The notes under the pieces: model-generated
Database searches by the model: none
Told to the model about the DNA's origin: nothing
What the model saw: the letters and a program-made list of their open reading frames with translations, nothing else
Assembly (NCBI RefSeq): GCF_000159955.1
Contig: NZ_GG695973.1
Coordinates: 26,258 to 61,760, forward strand
From: Paenibacillus sp. oral taxon 786 str. D14
GTDB lineage: Bacteria > Bacillota > Bacilli > Paenibacillales > Paenibacillaceae
Length of the DNA stretch: 35,503 bases
Direction of reading: 5' to 3'
Translations under genes and position numbers: made by a program
Part shown: positions 16,823 to 25,546 of the stretch, one piece after another
Layout: each line of letters begins with the position of its first letter
Position numbering within the stretch: position 1 is the stretch's first letter

Positions 16823-18907
16823 TTATATCTTAAATAGCGCCAATTTCTGTTCCAATTTTGTAGAAGCCTGCTCCAAGTTATTGGATAGCTGAACAAGCAT
16901 TTCACTGACATTCTGTTGCTCTCCGCTCAGTGAGGCCACTTCTTCGGAAGTCGCGGAAGATTGCTGGGCCACGGCGCTGACGTTGCCCATCGATTCGGAC
17001 AACACGCCTTGCGAGACAACAAGCTGTTCGATTGAAGCCGTTACCGAGTCCAGCCGATCGATAAACGCCTGCATTTGCTCCTGAACGTCATAGAAAATAG
17101 CATTCGTTTCTTTGACGGCCTCCCGTTGTTTGCCGAATAACGGCGTAACCTCGGACAAGGCATTGACCGTTTCGTTCATTTCGTTCATGATGCCGTCCGC
17201 AATGCCCGCAACCATTTCGATCGATTGCCTGGATTGCTCGGCAAGTCCACGAATTTCGTCCGCCACGACCATAAAGCCCCTTCCTGCCACTCCCGCTCTC
17301 GCTGCTTCAATGGTGGCGTTCAAAGACAGAATATTTGTTTGCTTCGTAATATTTTGTATGACGTCAAGGACATCAAGCACCAATGAGGCGGTTTCTTTCA
17401 AACCGTTGACCCGCTCCGTGAGCGCCGCGGTTTTTTGCCCGGTCAAATCGGTCTGCACCTCCAGCTCTGCCAGCTGATCGATTCCCCGCTTGCTCGATTC
17501 CCCGACATTCAAAGCGGAATCTCCCATTTCCCGATTCACTGAAGCAAAATATTTCATTAGCCCTGTGATTTGCTCGGTCAACTCATTGCCTCGCTCCGCT
17601 TCCCGAGCAAGATTCGCAGCTCCCGTAGCGAACTGTTCGGTGGATGCCGCTATCTCTCTGGCGGAAATGGCCGTTTTGCGTGAGGCTTCTCCTAGTTCTT
17701 TTGCCGTTTCCAACACTTCCAACGCGGTCTTGCTAGTCTGGTCTACGAGCTCTGTGATCTGTTCCATCATTTCATTAAAAGATACGGTCAATTCGCCGAT
17801 CTCATCCCGGCTTCGATTCTCCATACGCACCTTGAGATTGCCTTTCGCTGCTTCTTGCATCAATTTCTTCATTTTATTGAGTGGTCCCGCGATCGTTCTT
17901 GCCATCAAAAAACCGATGGCGATCGCGAGGATAGCTACGAAGAATGCTGACAAATAAGTTGTCAACATGATTTTGTTAGCTTCTAGGGTTAATTCACCAA
18001 CAGGAATGACACTTAGCAGTTTCCATCCGGAGGTGCCAAGGGTGCTGTACACCGTCAAGCTCTCCTTCCCCTCCGCATCTTTGCCCTGCAGGCTGTCCTG
18101 CTCCTGATCAGTTTTCGCCGCGCTCCAGATCTGGTTGTATCCCCGGTCTCCTTGGGGAGCGGACGTGGCGATCAATCGCTGATCGGCCGTGACAAGCTGT
18201 ACGACGGATTTTTTCCCGAGGCTGATTTTTCCCAGCTCTTCCCCAAGGATCGAGCTTTTGATGTCGGCAACGACCACATATCCCGTTCCAAACGAACCGG
18301 TTAGCGATTTTACCATGCGGAACAGGGAGGTCGGCCCGCCCGCTTCGGGAGCAACTTGGTCCGGCATCCACAGGGTTCGGCCGGAATCCAGCGATTCGCT
18401 AAACCATTCCGACTGCTTTGCCCCCTCCAGGAAATCATCATCCTTCATCCCTGTAGTCACGCTTTGCATCGAATCATTTTCGGGGATTAGGTACACCCCC
18501 AGTACCCCGGGGTTTGAAAAAGCCCAATTTCCCAAAGCAGAGACCAGCTTCTGCTTGATGATAATTTGCTGTCTGGCATCCGTTCCTGCAAGTGAGCCTT
18601 GACGGACAAGCTCCTGAATTTCTTTGCCGAACAACGATTGCTGCAGCGAATCTTCATAGCGTTTCAGGACCAAATCCAGCTTCTCGGCCGTTTGGCTGAC
18701 GGTTTGCTGGTTCGACGCCTTGGCGATATTTTTGATCGTGCTTTTCGACATCTGATAAGATACGCTTCCAAGACACAATACAAAAGCAAGGGTCGCAAAA
18801 AAGAAGATCATAAACAGCCGTGCCCCCACCGATTTGGAGGGGTGAACCCTGAGTTCGCGTAACCCGGCAATAAGGCGGGTCTTATCTATAGTTATCTTGT
18901 TTTTCAT
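16823..18907 (-). CDS. Methyl-accepting chemotaxis protein in the mannan operon
   Basis: A transmembrane chemoreceptor of 694 residues. First membrane helix at about 29-50, an extracellular sensor of about 260 residues (dCache-like, with a region like FRMVKSLTGSFGTGYVVVADIK), second membrane helix at 313-336, HAMP at about 337-390, then a long signalling coiled coil with the conserved tip ITKQTNILSLNATIEAARAG and GRGFMVVADEIRGLAEQS. It would signal through CheW/CheA, which are not encoded here. I chose ATG 18907, with AAGGGGG 8 bases upstream, over the in-frame TTG 18934. It lies between the CE7 esterase and the mannanase in the same direction, so the ligand may be a manno-oligosaccharide or the loaded binding protein; that is inferred from context. 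Confidence 0.93.
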   Translation of the reverse strand: MKNKITIDKTRLIAGLRELRVHPSKSVGARLFMIFFFATLAFVLCLGSVSYQMSKSTIKNIAKASNQQTVSQTAEKLDLVLKRYEDSLQQSLFGKEIQELVRQGSLAGTDARQQIIIKQKLVSALGNWAFSNPGVLGVYLIPENDSMQSVTTGMKDDDFLEGAKQSEWFSESLDSGRTLWMPDQVAPEAGGPTSLFRMVKSLTGSFGTGYVVVADIKSSILGEELGKISLGKKSVVQLVTADQRLIATSAPQGDRGYNQIWSAAKTDQEQDSLQGKDAEGKESLTVYSTLGTSGWKLLSVIPVGELTLEANKIMLTTYLSAFFVAILAIAIGFLMARTIAGPLNKMKKLMQEAAKGNLKVRMENRSRDEIGELTVSFNEMMEQITELVDQTSKTALEVLETAKELGEASRKTAISAREIAASTEQFATGAANLAREAERGNELTEQITGLMKYFASVNREMGDSALNVGESSKRGIDQLAELEVQTDLTGQKTAALTERVNGLKETASLVLDVLDVIQNITKQTNILSLNATIEAARAGVAGRGFMVVADEIRGLAEQSRQSIEMVAGIADGIMNEMNETVNALSEVTPLFGKQREAVKETNAIFYDVQEQMQAFIDRLDSVTASIEQLVVSQGVLSESMGNVSAVAQQSSATSEEVASLSGEQQNVSEMLVQLSNNLEQASTKLEQKLALFKI

Positions 18908-18953
18908 GCCTGCTTCCCCCTTGCGACTGTTCAAATATCGAAAAGAATTTCAA

Positions 18954-19919
18954 TTATAGTTTCAGTAACTCCTGAATAACGCGATCGCCCAAATATGGCA
19001 AATACTCGTGACCGTATTCATGGTATACGACAAGCTCTTTTTCCGAACGAATCTTGTTGTAGGTAGCAAACTGCGTATACGGCGGGCAAATCGTATCCGC
19101 TAATCCCGTTACGAAAACAACCCTCGCCCGAATCCGGTCGGCCAGGTTTTGAATATCGATATAGCCGAGCTTGTTGAAAACTTCGTCATGCCGGCTGTGC
19201 AGCGGATCCATGAATCGGAAATAGTAAGCGAGTTCCTCGTATGCGGATGACGTAACGTCCATTTCCCAAGCTTTTTTGTAATCCGTCAAAAAAGGGTAAA
19301 CAGGAATCGCCAGTTTCACGCGCGGTTCCAATGCGGCGCAGGCCACGGTCAGCGCTCCACCCTGAGAGCAGCCGTGGACCGCGATCCGGTCCGGATCGAC
19401 ATGATCCATGGACATCAGGATCCGTACCGTTTGCACGAGGTCGAGAAATACATTTCGGTAATAGAGCTTATCCGGGTTCTCCTCATCGATACCGCGGATA
19501 ATGTGGCCTTTGACCGTCGTTCCTTTAGCCGACAGGTTGTCTTCGGAGAGACCTCCCTGTCCACGGCAATCCATCGCGATCACGGTAATCCCGTGTGCCG
19601 CATACGAGGCCTTATCGAACCAATCGCCGCTCCCAGTATGGTAGCCGTGGAACAGGGCCAGGCCGATTCCGTTGCGGCTTCCGGCATCCTGTCTGGTCGG
19701 CTTGGCAAATTTGGCGTGCACTCTCGCACCGCCGACGCCGGTAAAGTACAAATGGTAACATTCCGCAAGCGGGGTCTGAAACTCGGCCTTCACCAGCTCA
19801 TAGTCCAGCGGCTGGGCATCCAGCTCCTTGAGCGCCCGTTCCCAATAAGCATCAAAATCCTGGGGCTTCGGGCTGCTCCCCTGATATTTCAGCAATTCCT
19901 CAATCCGATCGTTTGCCAA
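18954..19919 (-). CDS. CE7-family acetyl esterase (acetyl-xylan esterase / cephalosporin-C deacetylase type)
   Basis: A 321-residue alpha/beta-hydrolase of carbohydrate esterase family 7. The family signatures are complete: RGQGG (Arg119-Gln121), GCSQGG with nucleophile Ser185, Asp275 in GLADTICPP, and His304 in EYGHEYLP. CE7 enzymes are intracellular and deacetylate imported short sugars; no signal peptide is present. In this operon the likely substrate is acetylated (gluco)manno-oligosaccharides. The start is TTG 19919 with GGAGG 8 bases upstream, which may lower translation. A strong hairpin lies 20 bases upstream of the start codon, between this gene and the GH130 gene. Confidence 0.9.
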   Translation of the reverse strand: MANDRIEELLKYQGSSPKPQDFDAYWERALKELDAQPLDYELVKAEFQTPLAECYHLYFTGVGGARVHAKFAKPTRQDAGSRNGIGLALFHGYHTGSGDWFDKASYAAHGITVIAMDCRGQGGLSEDNLSAKGTTVKGHIIRGIDEENPDKLYYRNVFLDLVQTVRILMSMDHVDPDRIAVHGCSQGGALTVACAALEPRVKLAIPVYPFLTDYKKAWEMDVTSSAYEELAYYFRFMDPLHSRHDEVFNKLGYIDIQNLADRIRARVVFVTGLADTICPPYTQFATYNKIRSEKELVVYHEYGHEYLPYLGDRVIQELLKL

Positions 19920-19939
19920 TTCGAATCCCTCCTGAAACT

Positions 19940-19977
19940 CGAAAACGGATAATTCTTCGTAGAGTTATCCGTTTTCG
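19940..19977 (-). promoter_or_regulatory. Hairpin between the GH130 and CE7 genes
   Basis: A perfect 13-bp inverted repeat CGAAAACGGATAA / TTATCCGTTTTCG with a 12-base loop. There is no U-tract after it on the minus strand, so it is probably an mRNA-stabilising or processing element that sets expression of downstream genes. Its arms contain GGATAA/TTATCC, close to the GTTATC half-sites elsewhere in the cluster, so an operator role is not excluded. Confidence 0.6.
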
Positions 19978-20024
19978 AAATGCATGGTTAGCTAGATTTC
20001 AGAATATTAGTTAGTAGTCAAAAA

Positions 20025-21047
20025 TTACATGATGCCGATTTCGGCATCATCACCGACTTCTTCATGCGTCGCTTTCACGTAATCGACGATTTCTTGAACC
20101 GTCGTGTAAGCCACGCCCACATACGTATCGGCCGCGCCGTAATAAATCGCGATTTTGCCGGTGTTCGCATCAGTCAACGTTGCGCAAGGGAACACGACGT
20201 TCGGTACGAAACCGCGTTCCTCGTACCACTCTTCCGGTGTCAGCACGTATGTGCTAGAGCGATATTTGACTTTGGACGGCTCGTCTTTGTCGAGAATAAC
20301 CGCGCCCATGCTGTACACGAGTCCGTTGCAAGTGCCCGTTACGCCATGGTAGAACATCAGCCAACCTTCGGTCGTTTCGATTGGAGCGGGACCGCCGCCG
20401 ATTTTCACCGACTGCCACCAGCCTTGCCCGCCCTTGGTCATCACATGGCGATGTTTGCCCCAATAGACGAAATCCGGGCTTTCGCTAAGGAAGATGTCGC
20501 CAAACGGAGTATGCCCGCTGTCGCTGGGACGGGACAACATCACGAAGTTGCCTCCGATTTTCTTCGGGAACAACACGCCGTTGCGGTTAAATGGTAAGAA
20601 CGGATTCTCCAAACGGACAAACGTCTTAAAGTCTTGGGTTTTGGCCACCCCAATCGAAGCGCCGTAGAAGTCCGTACACCAAATAATATAGTAGGTATCC
20701 TCCACCTTCACCAACCGGGGATCATAGGCATATTGAGGTTGGAACGGCTTCCCTTCCTCATCCACAAAAGGAATACGCTCCTCGTCGATCTTCCATTCAT
20801 AGCCGTCTTCGCTCCAGCCTGTATGCAGGTGAGGACGGCCGTTAATCGTTTCGGCGCGAAACACGCCAACAAAGCGGCCATCGTAAGGAACAACTGCGCT
20901 GTTGAAGATGCGCGCGATGCCTTTGGCCGGATTCCTCTTCACGACCGGATTGTCATTATGTCTCCATACGGGTCCTGCCGCATGCTCCGGTTTATCTTGC
21001 CAAGGAATGTTCGGCAGGTTCTCTCCAATGATTTTCACTGTGCTCAT
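20025..21047 (-). CDS. GH130 phosphorylase, beta-1,4-manno-oligosaccharide type
   Basis: A 340-residue five-bladed beta-propeller of glycoside hydrolase family 130. The catalytic acid is expected at Asp109 in YAYDPRLVK; GGGPAPIETTEGWLMFYHGV forms part of the phosphate/substrate site. The length and short N-terminus fit the GH130_2-like group, which phosphorolyses beta-1,4-manno-oligosaccharides to mannose-1-phosphate and a shorter oligosaccharide; a beta-1,2-mannoside or Man-GlcNAc specificity is also known in this family. GAAGGGG precedes the ATG. It follows the transporter genes by 37 bases and precedes CE7, so it acts on imported sugars. It is distinct from the longer GH130 at 27918-29096. 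Confidence 0.9.
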   Translation of the reverse strand: MSTVKIIGENLPNIPWQDKPEHAAGPVWRHNDNPVVKRNPAKGIARIFNSAVVPYDGRFVGVFRAETINGRPHLHTGWSEDGYEWKIDEERIPFVDEEGKPFQPQYAYDPRLVKVEDTYYIIWCTDFYGASIGVAKTQDFKTFVRLENPFLPFNRNGVLFPKKIGGNFVMLSRPSDSGHTPFGDIFLSESPDFVYWGKHRHVMTKGGQGWWQSVKIGGGPAPIETTEGWLMFYHGVTGTCNGLVYSMGAVILDKDEPSKVKYRSSTYVLTPEEWYEERGFVPNVVFPCATLTDANTGKIAIYYGAADTYVGVAYTTVQEIVDYVKATHEEVGDDAEIGIM

Positions 21048-21084
21048 GAGGTTACCCCTTCCAAATCAACTCAAATAAGTGCGT

Positions 21085-21918
21085 TTATTTAACGGAGCCT
21101 TGGGCAAATCCGTTATAGATGTATTTCTGCAGCGCCACAAAAGCAATCAGGATCGGCACAATCGTTATCATGATCCCGGCGCAGATCACTTCCCATTGCG
21201 AACCGTAAGGGCCTTTAAACTTAAACAGCGCGGTCGAGATCACCTGCAGGTCCTCGCTTGGCATATACAGGAACGGCGTGTAGAAATCATTATAGATATT
21301 CACGCCTTTGACGATAATGACCGTCACGATGGCTGGGGCGAGCAGCGGCAAAATAATGCGCCAGTAAATCGTGAAATAGGACGCGCCGTCCAGCATCGCG
21401 GATTCGTCCAGCGATTCGGAAATCGAATCGAGGAATTGCATGAAAATATACACGGCGATAATGTCAGTGCCTAAGTAAAGCAAAATCGGAGCAAATCGTG
21501 TATCCACCAAGTGGAAGAAGTTGATGATTCGGAATGTCGCCACCTGGGTCGTCACGCTTGGGATCAAGGTCGCCAGCAAGAAGGCCCCCATCAACAGCTT
21601 GTTGCCGCGAAATTTGAAGCGGTTTAGGACATAAGCGATCATGGAGCCGATCAAGGTCGCGCCAAGAATTGAGATGACTACGATAATGACGGTGTTTCCG
21701 AAGCCAAGCAGCATTTTTCCATTAATAAAAGCCTTGGAGTAGTTGGCGAAATTCAGCCAGTTCTCCGGCGGCGTCAAAGGGCTGGTCGAACCGTATTCCT
21801 TGTTCGTTTTAAAGGAAGCGAACAGCACCACCACGATCGGAACGAGCGCGGCGAAAGCACCCAGCAGCAAGCTGACATATTTAATGAAGGCCGCGGCTAC
21901 GTATTTCAGTCTATACAT
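21085..21918 (-). CDS. Carbohydrate ABC transporter permease, MalG type
   Basis: A 277-residue inner-membrane protein with six predicted membrane helices. The cytoplasmic EAA loop is DESAMLDGASYFTIYWRIILPLLAPAI, the contact site for the ATPase. The C-terminus QKYIYNGFAQGSVK is typical of MalG-like permeases of the CUT1 family. The ribosome-binding site AAGGAGG lies inside the end of the upstream permease gene (3 bases apart), indicating translational coupling. No ATPase gene is present in this window; CUT1 systems of Firmicutes commonly share one ATPase (MsmX type) encoded elsewhere. Confidence 0.95.
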   Translation of the reverse strand: MYRLKYVAAAFIKYVSLLLGAFAALVPIVVVLFASFKTNKEYGSTSPLTPPENWLNFANYSKAFINGKMLLGFGNTVIIVVISILGATLIGSMIAYVLNRFKFRGNKLLMGAFLLATLIPSVTTQVATFRIINFFHLVDTRFAPILLYLGTDIIAVYIFMQFLDSISESLDESAMLDGASYFTIYWRIILPLLAPAIVTVIIVKGVNIYNDFYTPFLYMPSEDLQVISTALFKFKGPYGSQWEVICAGIMITIVPILIAFVALQKYIYNGFAQGSVK

Positions 21919-21921
21919 GGC

Positions 21922-22800
21922 TTACTTCTCCTCCTTGATCAACAAGCGCTGCAGCAAGGTGACAATGATCACGATAAACAGCAGGACAACCGCCATGGCG
22001 GAGGCAAGGCCAAGCTTGTTATATTTAAACGCGGTGGTCACCGTCTGGATGACAAACGTATTACTTCCGTTGGAGCCGCCGGTCATAATGTACGGAATAT
22101 CGAAGGCGCTGATTGCACCGCTGATGGCGAGGATCAGGTTGAGCTGCACAATTTTCATGATGCTGGGAATGATGATATGGCGGAACTGATGCCAACGGTT
22201 GGCCCCGTCGATCTCGGCCGCTTCGTAAATATCGGAACCAATCGACGAAATCGCGCCCAGGAAAATGATGAAGTTAAAGCCCATGTATCTCCACACGGAT
22301 GCGCCCGCCAGCGAAATATTAATGATGTTCGGGTTCTTCAACCATCCCTGCGTGTAAGCGCCAAGCCCCACCGATTGCATCAAGGTATCCAGCGTACCGT
22401 CCGGACGGAAGAAGAACAGGAAGATAAACCCGATCGCTACCCCGTTTAAGAGGTAAGGAAAGAACAGGACGCCTTTAAAGAAGTTTTTGAATCGCACCTT
22501 AAAGCTAAGTATCGTTGCAAAATAAAGAGCAATTGCCATTTGAACAAAGGTCGCGCAAAAATAATACAAGCTGACCTTAAAGACGGTGAAATATTTGGAG
22601 TCGGTAAAGATCGTCTTGTAGTTCTCAAACCCTACGTAATCATAATGCTTGCTGTAGCCGTTCCAGTTGGTGAAGCTGTATTTGAACATATTAAAAACCG
22701 GCAAGTAGGCGAAAGTGAACAACAAGGCGACCGGGATCAGCGAGAAGGCGAAAATGATCACTTTCCGCTGGGTTTTGTAGCTTAAATTTTTGAACACCAC
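21922..22800 (-). CDS. Carbohydrate ABC transporter permease, MalF type
   Basis: A 292-residue permease with six membrane segments and the EAA loop EAAEIDGANRWHQFRHIIIPSI. It forms the heterodimeric channel with the MalG-type permease downstream. The start is GTG 22800 or the adjacent GTG 22797, both behind GGAGG. It lies 117 bases after the binding-protein gene; that gap contains a small GC-rich hairpin which may lower permease levels relative to binding protein. The context suggests uptake of manno-oligosaccharides. Confidence 0.95.
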   Translation of the reverse strand: MVFKNLSYKTQRKVIIFAFSLIPVALLFTFAYLPVFNMFKYSFTNWNGYSKHYDYVGFENYKTIFTDSKYFTVFKVSLYYFCATFVQMAIALYFATILSFKVRFKNFFKGVLFFPYLLNGVAIGFIFLFFFRPDGTLDTLMQSVGLGAYTQGWLKNPNIINISLAGASVWRYMGFNFIIFLGAISSIGSDIYEAAEIDGANRWHQFRHIIIPSIMKIVQLNLILAISGAISAFDIPYIMTGGSNGSNTFVIQTVTTAFKYNKLGLASAMAVVLLFIVIIVTLLQRLLIKEEK

Positions 22801-22858
22801 TCACACCTCCAAAAATCCTGCAAAATGCCTATCTCTGTCTCTCCTTGGCTAAAATCAC

Positions 22859-22888
22859 AAGGGAAACGCGCATCCGGCACGTTCCCCC
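22859..22888 (-). promoter_or_regulatory. Small hairpin between binding-protein and permease genes
   Basis: GGGAAACG and CGTTCCC pair with one bulged A across an 11-base loop. There is no U-tract. The position after an abundant binding protein fits an mRNA 3' stabiliser or partial attenuator. Confidence 0.4.
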
Positions 22889-22917
22889 TGCAACTTTGTC
22901 CTCCCCTGTGACCGGTG

Positions 22918-24273
22918 TTATTTCACGAATTTGGCGCGGGATTTCACCCAAGCGTCGTTGAGATCCTTCATGATGTCGTCATAGGATTCGTTCAGGTTAC
23001 CGATCGCGGCTTCCATGATCCGTTTCTTGAATTCCGGCTGCCACAAGCCGATTTCCGCGTCTTTGTCGATTTTGTCCACCAGGCCTTCTTGCCCCGGTTT
23101 TGCAGGAGTCTGCAGTTCGAACTTCACGTCAGTTCCTTCGAATTGCTTCAGCGATTCCGGAAGAGGAGCGCCGACCACCGGGCTTATGCCGCCGGCTTGT
23201 TCCGTGGGATATCCGGATTTGTTGATGAACCAGTCCACCCAAGCTCTTGCCGCCTCTTTGTGCTTGCTGTGCTTGCTGATGCCCAGCGTATAGTCGTCTG
23301 CAAGCGGCATAATGATTTCCTTAGCATTCGTTGGGAAAGGCATGTAAGCGATGTCATCCGGATTCTCAGCTAAGCCTTGAACCTGCCCGATCGCCCAGGA
23401 GCCCAGCACCATCGCACCGATTTTGCCATTGGCCATGTCGGCTTTGGAAGCTTCCCAGTTCGTCGTTGTCGGGTCATCTTCAATCAAACCTTGTTTGGCG
23501 GTGTCGTACATCACCTTGTACAGTTCATAGTGCGGCTGTCCAGGAACGAAGTTGTCATCGGTGTTCGGCTGGATCACATTGACATAGTCGACGTCGCCGG
23601 CAACGGTAGTTAATACAGCTTCCCATTGCGTCAAAGGCCAGCTGTCTGCATAGTTGCTGTACAGAGGAATCGCGTCGCCTTTTTCTTTGATTTTGTGCAA
23701 AGCGGCCAAAAACTCGTCCGGTGTTCTCGGCGTCGTCGTTACGCCGGCGTCGTTAAATACTTTCTTGTTGTAGAGGATCCCGGAAAAGTTAACAGCGATC
23801 GGAATCCCGTAAACTTTGCCATCAACGGTTCTTTCCTCCAGGCCGATATACTGCTTGCTCATCTCTTCCAACGTACCCAGCGGTTCAAAAAACTCCGGCG
23901 TATCCGCCAGCGGAATGCTGGTTGGCAGCAACAGAACATCACCGTAATCGTCAGAGTTCATCCGCACTGTGATTTGTCCTTCATAATCGGAAAGCGCTTG
24001 GAAGTTTACTTTCACGTTCGGGTATTCCTTATTAAATTCGGCGGCATAATCCTTGAATACGGTGTCGACGATGTCTGTTCGTTGCGTAATGACGGTAATC
24101 TCTCCCGAGATGTCCCTTCCCGCCGTCTGTTCCGTGCCGGAGTTCGCGGTTCCGGCATTTCCGGCTGCATTGTTCTGTGCCGCGTTATTACGGTTGTTCC
24201 CTCCACAGCCAGCCAACAGAGTCAAAACAAGCATCAAGGCCAGCAAACCGATGAAAGCTTTGTTCTTTTTCAC
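22918..24273 (-). CDS. Extracellular sugar-binding lipoprotein of the ABC transporter (SBP family 1)
   Basis: A 452-codon solute-binding protein. The N-terminal signal peptide ends in the lipobox LAGC (Cys23), so the mature protein is lipid-anchored. An Asn/Ala/Gly-rich linker follows (about 24-50), then the two-lobed binding domain (ITVITQRTDIVDTVFKDYAAEF..., WEASKADMANGKIGAMVLGSWAIGQ, and a C-terminal AAIGNLNESYDDIMKDLNDAW). I chose GTG 24273 with AAAGGGG 8 bases upstream; the in-frame TTG 24291 would lie upstream of that ribosome-binding site. First gene of the minus-strand mannan operon, under a good sigma-A promoter with an operator at the transcription start. Confidence 0.94.
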   Translation of the reverse strand: MKKNKAFIGLLALMLVLTLLAGCGGNNRNNAAQNNAAGNAGTANSGTEQTAGRDISGEITVITQRTDIVDTVFKDYAAEFNKEYPNVKVNFQALSDYEGQITVRMNSDDYGDVLLLPTSIPLADTPEFFEPLGTLEEMSKQYIGLEERTVDGKVYGIPIAVNFSGILYNKKVFNDAGVTTTPRTPDEFLAALHKIKEKGDAIPLYSNYADSWPLTQWEAVLTTVAGDVDYVNVIQPNTDDNFVPGQPHYELYKVMYDTAKQGLIEDDPTTTNWEASKADMANGKIGAMVLGSWAIGQVQGLAENPDDIAYMPFPTNAKEIIMPLADDYTLGISKHSKHKEAARAWVDWFINKSGYPTEQAGGISPVVGAPLPESLKQFEGTDVKFELQTPAKPGQEGLVDKIDKDAEIGLWQPEFKKRIMEAAIGNLNESYDDIMKDLNDAWVKSRAKFVK

Positions 24274-24303
24274 ATCCGTTTCCCCTTTCAATTTATAAAT
24301 TAA

Positions 24304-24316
24304 GTTATCGATAAAC
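24304..24316. promoter_or_regulatory. Operator candidate at the transcription start of the transporter operon
   Basis: The perfect palindrome TTATCGATAA (24305-24314, CG centre as in LacI-family operators) with flanks AG/AC lies about 11 bases downstream of the -10 box. Its GTTATC half-site recurs at 24397, 25655, 25679 and 16808. Confidence 0.6.
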
Positions 24317-24324
24317 TAACTAAG

Positions 24325-24353
24325 ATTCTATAATGTATACGCTTAATAGTCAA
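24325..24353 (-). promoter_or_regulatory. Sigma-A promoter of the mannan transporter operon
   Basis: On the minus strand TTGACT (24353-24348), a 17-base spacer and TAGAAT (24330-24325): both boxes are near consensus with ideal spacing. The spacer contains a CRE-like sequence. Confidence 0.8.
24334..24347 (-). promoter_or_regulatory. CRE-like site (CcpA) inside the transporter promoter
   Basis: ATTAAGCGTATACA on the minus strand agrees with the CRE consensus TGWAARCGYTWNCW at 11 of 14 positions (the leading TG and one T differ). Its place between -35 and -10 would give glucose repression. Confidence 0.4.
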
Positions 24354-24394
24354 TGGCTAAATCCATTTATTTTCGGTTAATAAAGTAATATATT

Positions 24395-24420
24395 AAGTTA
24401 TCACTTATGAATGATAAGTT
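24395..24420. promoter_or_regulatory. Upstream operator candidate in the divergent control region
   Basis: TTATCA (24398-24403), eight bases, TGATAA (24412-24417), extended to 9-bp arms with one mismatch. It shares AAGTTATC with the operator at 24303-24310, and the two centres are 98 bp apart, so a looped repressor complex is possible. Confidence 0.5.
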
Positions 24421-24459
24421 TAATTTTTAGCTCATCTTCCTATTTACCAACAGAATCGG

Positions 24460-24465
24460 TATACT
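24460..24465 (+). promoter_or_regulatory. -10 box of LacI regulator B
   Basis: TATACT with a weak TTCCTA -35 17 bases upstream (24437-24442), about 58 bases before the ATG at 24524. Confidence 0.4.
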
Positions 24466-24523
24466 GGATTTTAGATCGATTGGCTCTGGATGATAGATTG
24501 AACGGGATGGTGAATATAAGTTC

Positions 24524-25546
24524 ATGAAACGCAACATAACGATGAAAGATATCGCCGACAAGCTGGGCGTCAGCAGCGTTACGGTATCTAAAGCGCTGAA
24601 TGACAAGGAAGGCGTCAGCGACAGCCTGAAGCTGAAGATCAAGAAGGTGGCCAGTGAGATGGGCTACCGCTTTAACTCGGCGGCCAAATCGATCAAGGAC
24701 GGGCTTTCTTATAATATTGGCGTGATGATTCCGCAGCGTTTTACGGGTCTTAGAGAGTCCTTCTATTTGCAGGTTTATCAGCAGATCGCCATTCAGTTGG
24801 ACCACTATGGCTATTTCGGAATCTTAAATATCTTAAGCAGCGAAGATGAGGAACAGCTCAATTTCCCGCGGGTATACAGTGAAAATAAGGTGGATGGCAT
24901 CATCATTTTGGGGCAGGTCAGCAAGAAGTACATCGAAACGGTGCAAAATATGGAGCTGCCGAAGCTGTTTCTCGACTTTTATGACGAGCATGCCGCGATC
25001 GATTCAATCGTTACCGATAACTTTTACGGCGCTTACGAGATCACGAACTATCTGATCCGATGCGGCCACCGCGAGATCGCTTATGTTGGCAACGTCTATT
25101 CCACCAGCAGTATCCAAGACCGCTTCCTGGGTTACTACAAATCGCTGCTGGAGCACGGGTTGAAGTTTAACGAGCGTTATCTGATCAATGACCGTGATGA
25201 ACACGGTACCTATATCGATATCGAGCTTCCGGAGCAAATGCCTACCGCGTTCGTCTGCAACTGCGACCAAGTCGCCTATCTTTTGGGCGAGCGCCTCACC
25301 AGCATGGGTTACCGTATCCCGGATGACTGTTCGATTGTCGGGTTCGACAACGACGTATACGCCACGCTGGCAAATCCGCCGCTAACTACGGTTGAGGTGG
25401 ATATTGAGCAGATGGCCCGATCCGCCGTCAAGGCGATTATGGATAAAGTGTCCAACCCCCATCGCCGCATCGGCCGCATGCTGGTGCATGGCAAGATCAT
25501 CTACCGGGATTCCGTTAAGAACCTTAATACCGAACCCGCCGAGTAA
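24524..25546 (+). CDS. LacI-family regulator B, divergent from the transporter operon
   Basis: A 340-residue LacI repressor. DNA-binding domain: KRNITMKDIADKLGVSSVTVSKALNDKEGVS, with the standard TVSK recognition helix, unlike regulators A and C. Sensor domain about 65-330 (VDGIIILGQVS, SIVGFDNDVYATLANPPLTTVEVD). The likely effector is a manno-oligosaccharide or a breakdown product. It lies head-to-head with the sugar-binding protein and just before the GH113 operon, and the GTTATC-type repeats in both control regions make it the best candidate local repressor. The ribosome-binding site GGGATGG is weak. Its stop codon lies in the loop of its own terminator. Confidence 0.92.
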   Translation: MKRNITMKDIADKLGVSSVTVSKALNDKEGVSDSLKLKIKKVASEMGYRFNSAAKSIKDGLSYNIGVMIPQRFTGLRESFYLQVYQQIAIQLDHYGYFGILNILSSEDEEQLNFPRVYSENKVDGIIILGQVSKKYIETVQNMELPKLFLDFYDEHAAIDSIVTDNFYGAYEITNYLIRCGHREIAYVGNVYSTSSIQDRFLGYYKSLLEHGLKFNERYLINDRDEHGTYIDIELPEQMPTAFVCNCDQVAYLLGERLTSMGYRIPDDCSIVGFDNDVYATLANPPLTTVEVDIEQMARSAVKAIMDKVSNPHRRIGRMLVHGKIIYRDSVKNLNTEPAE

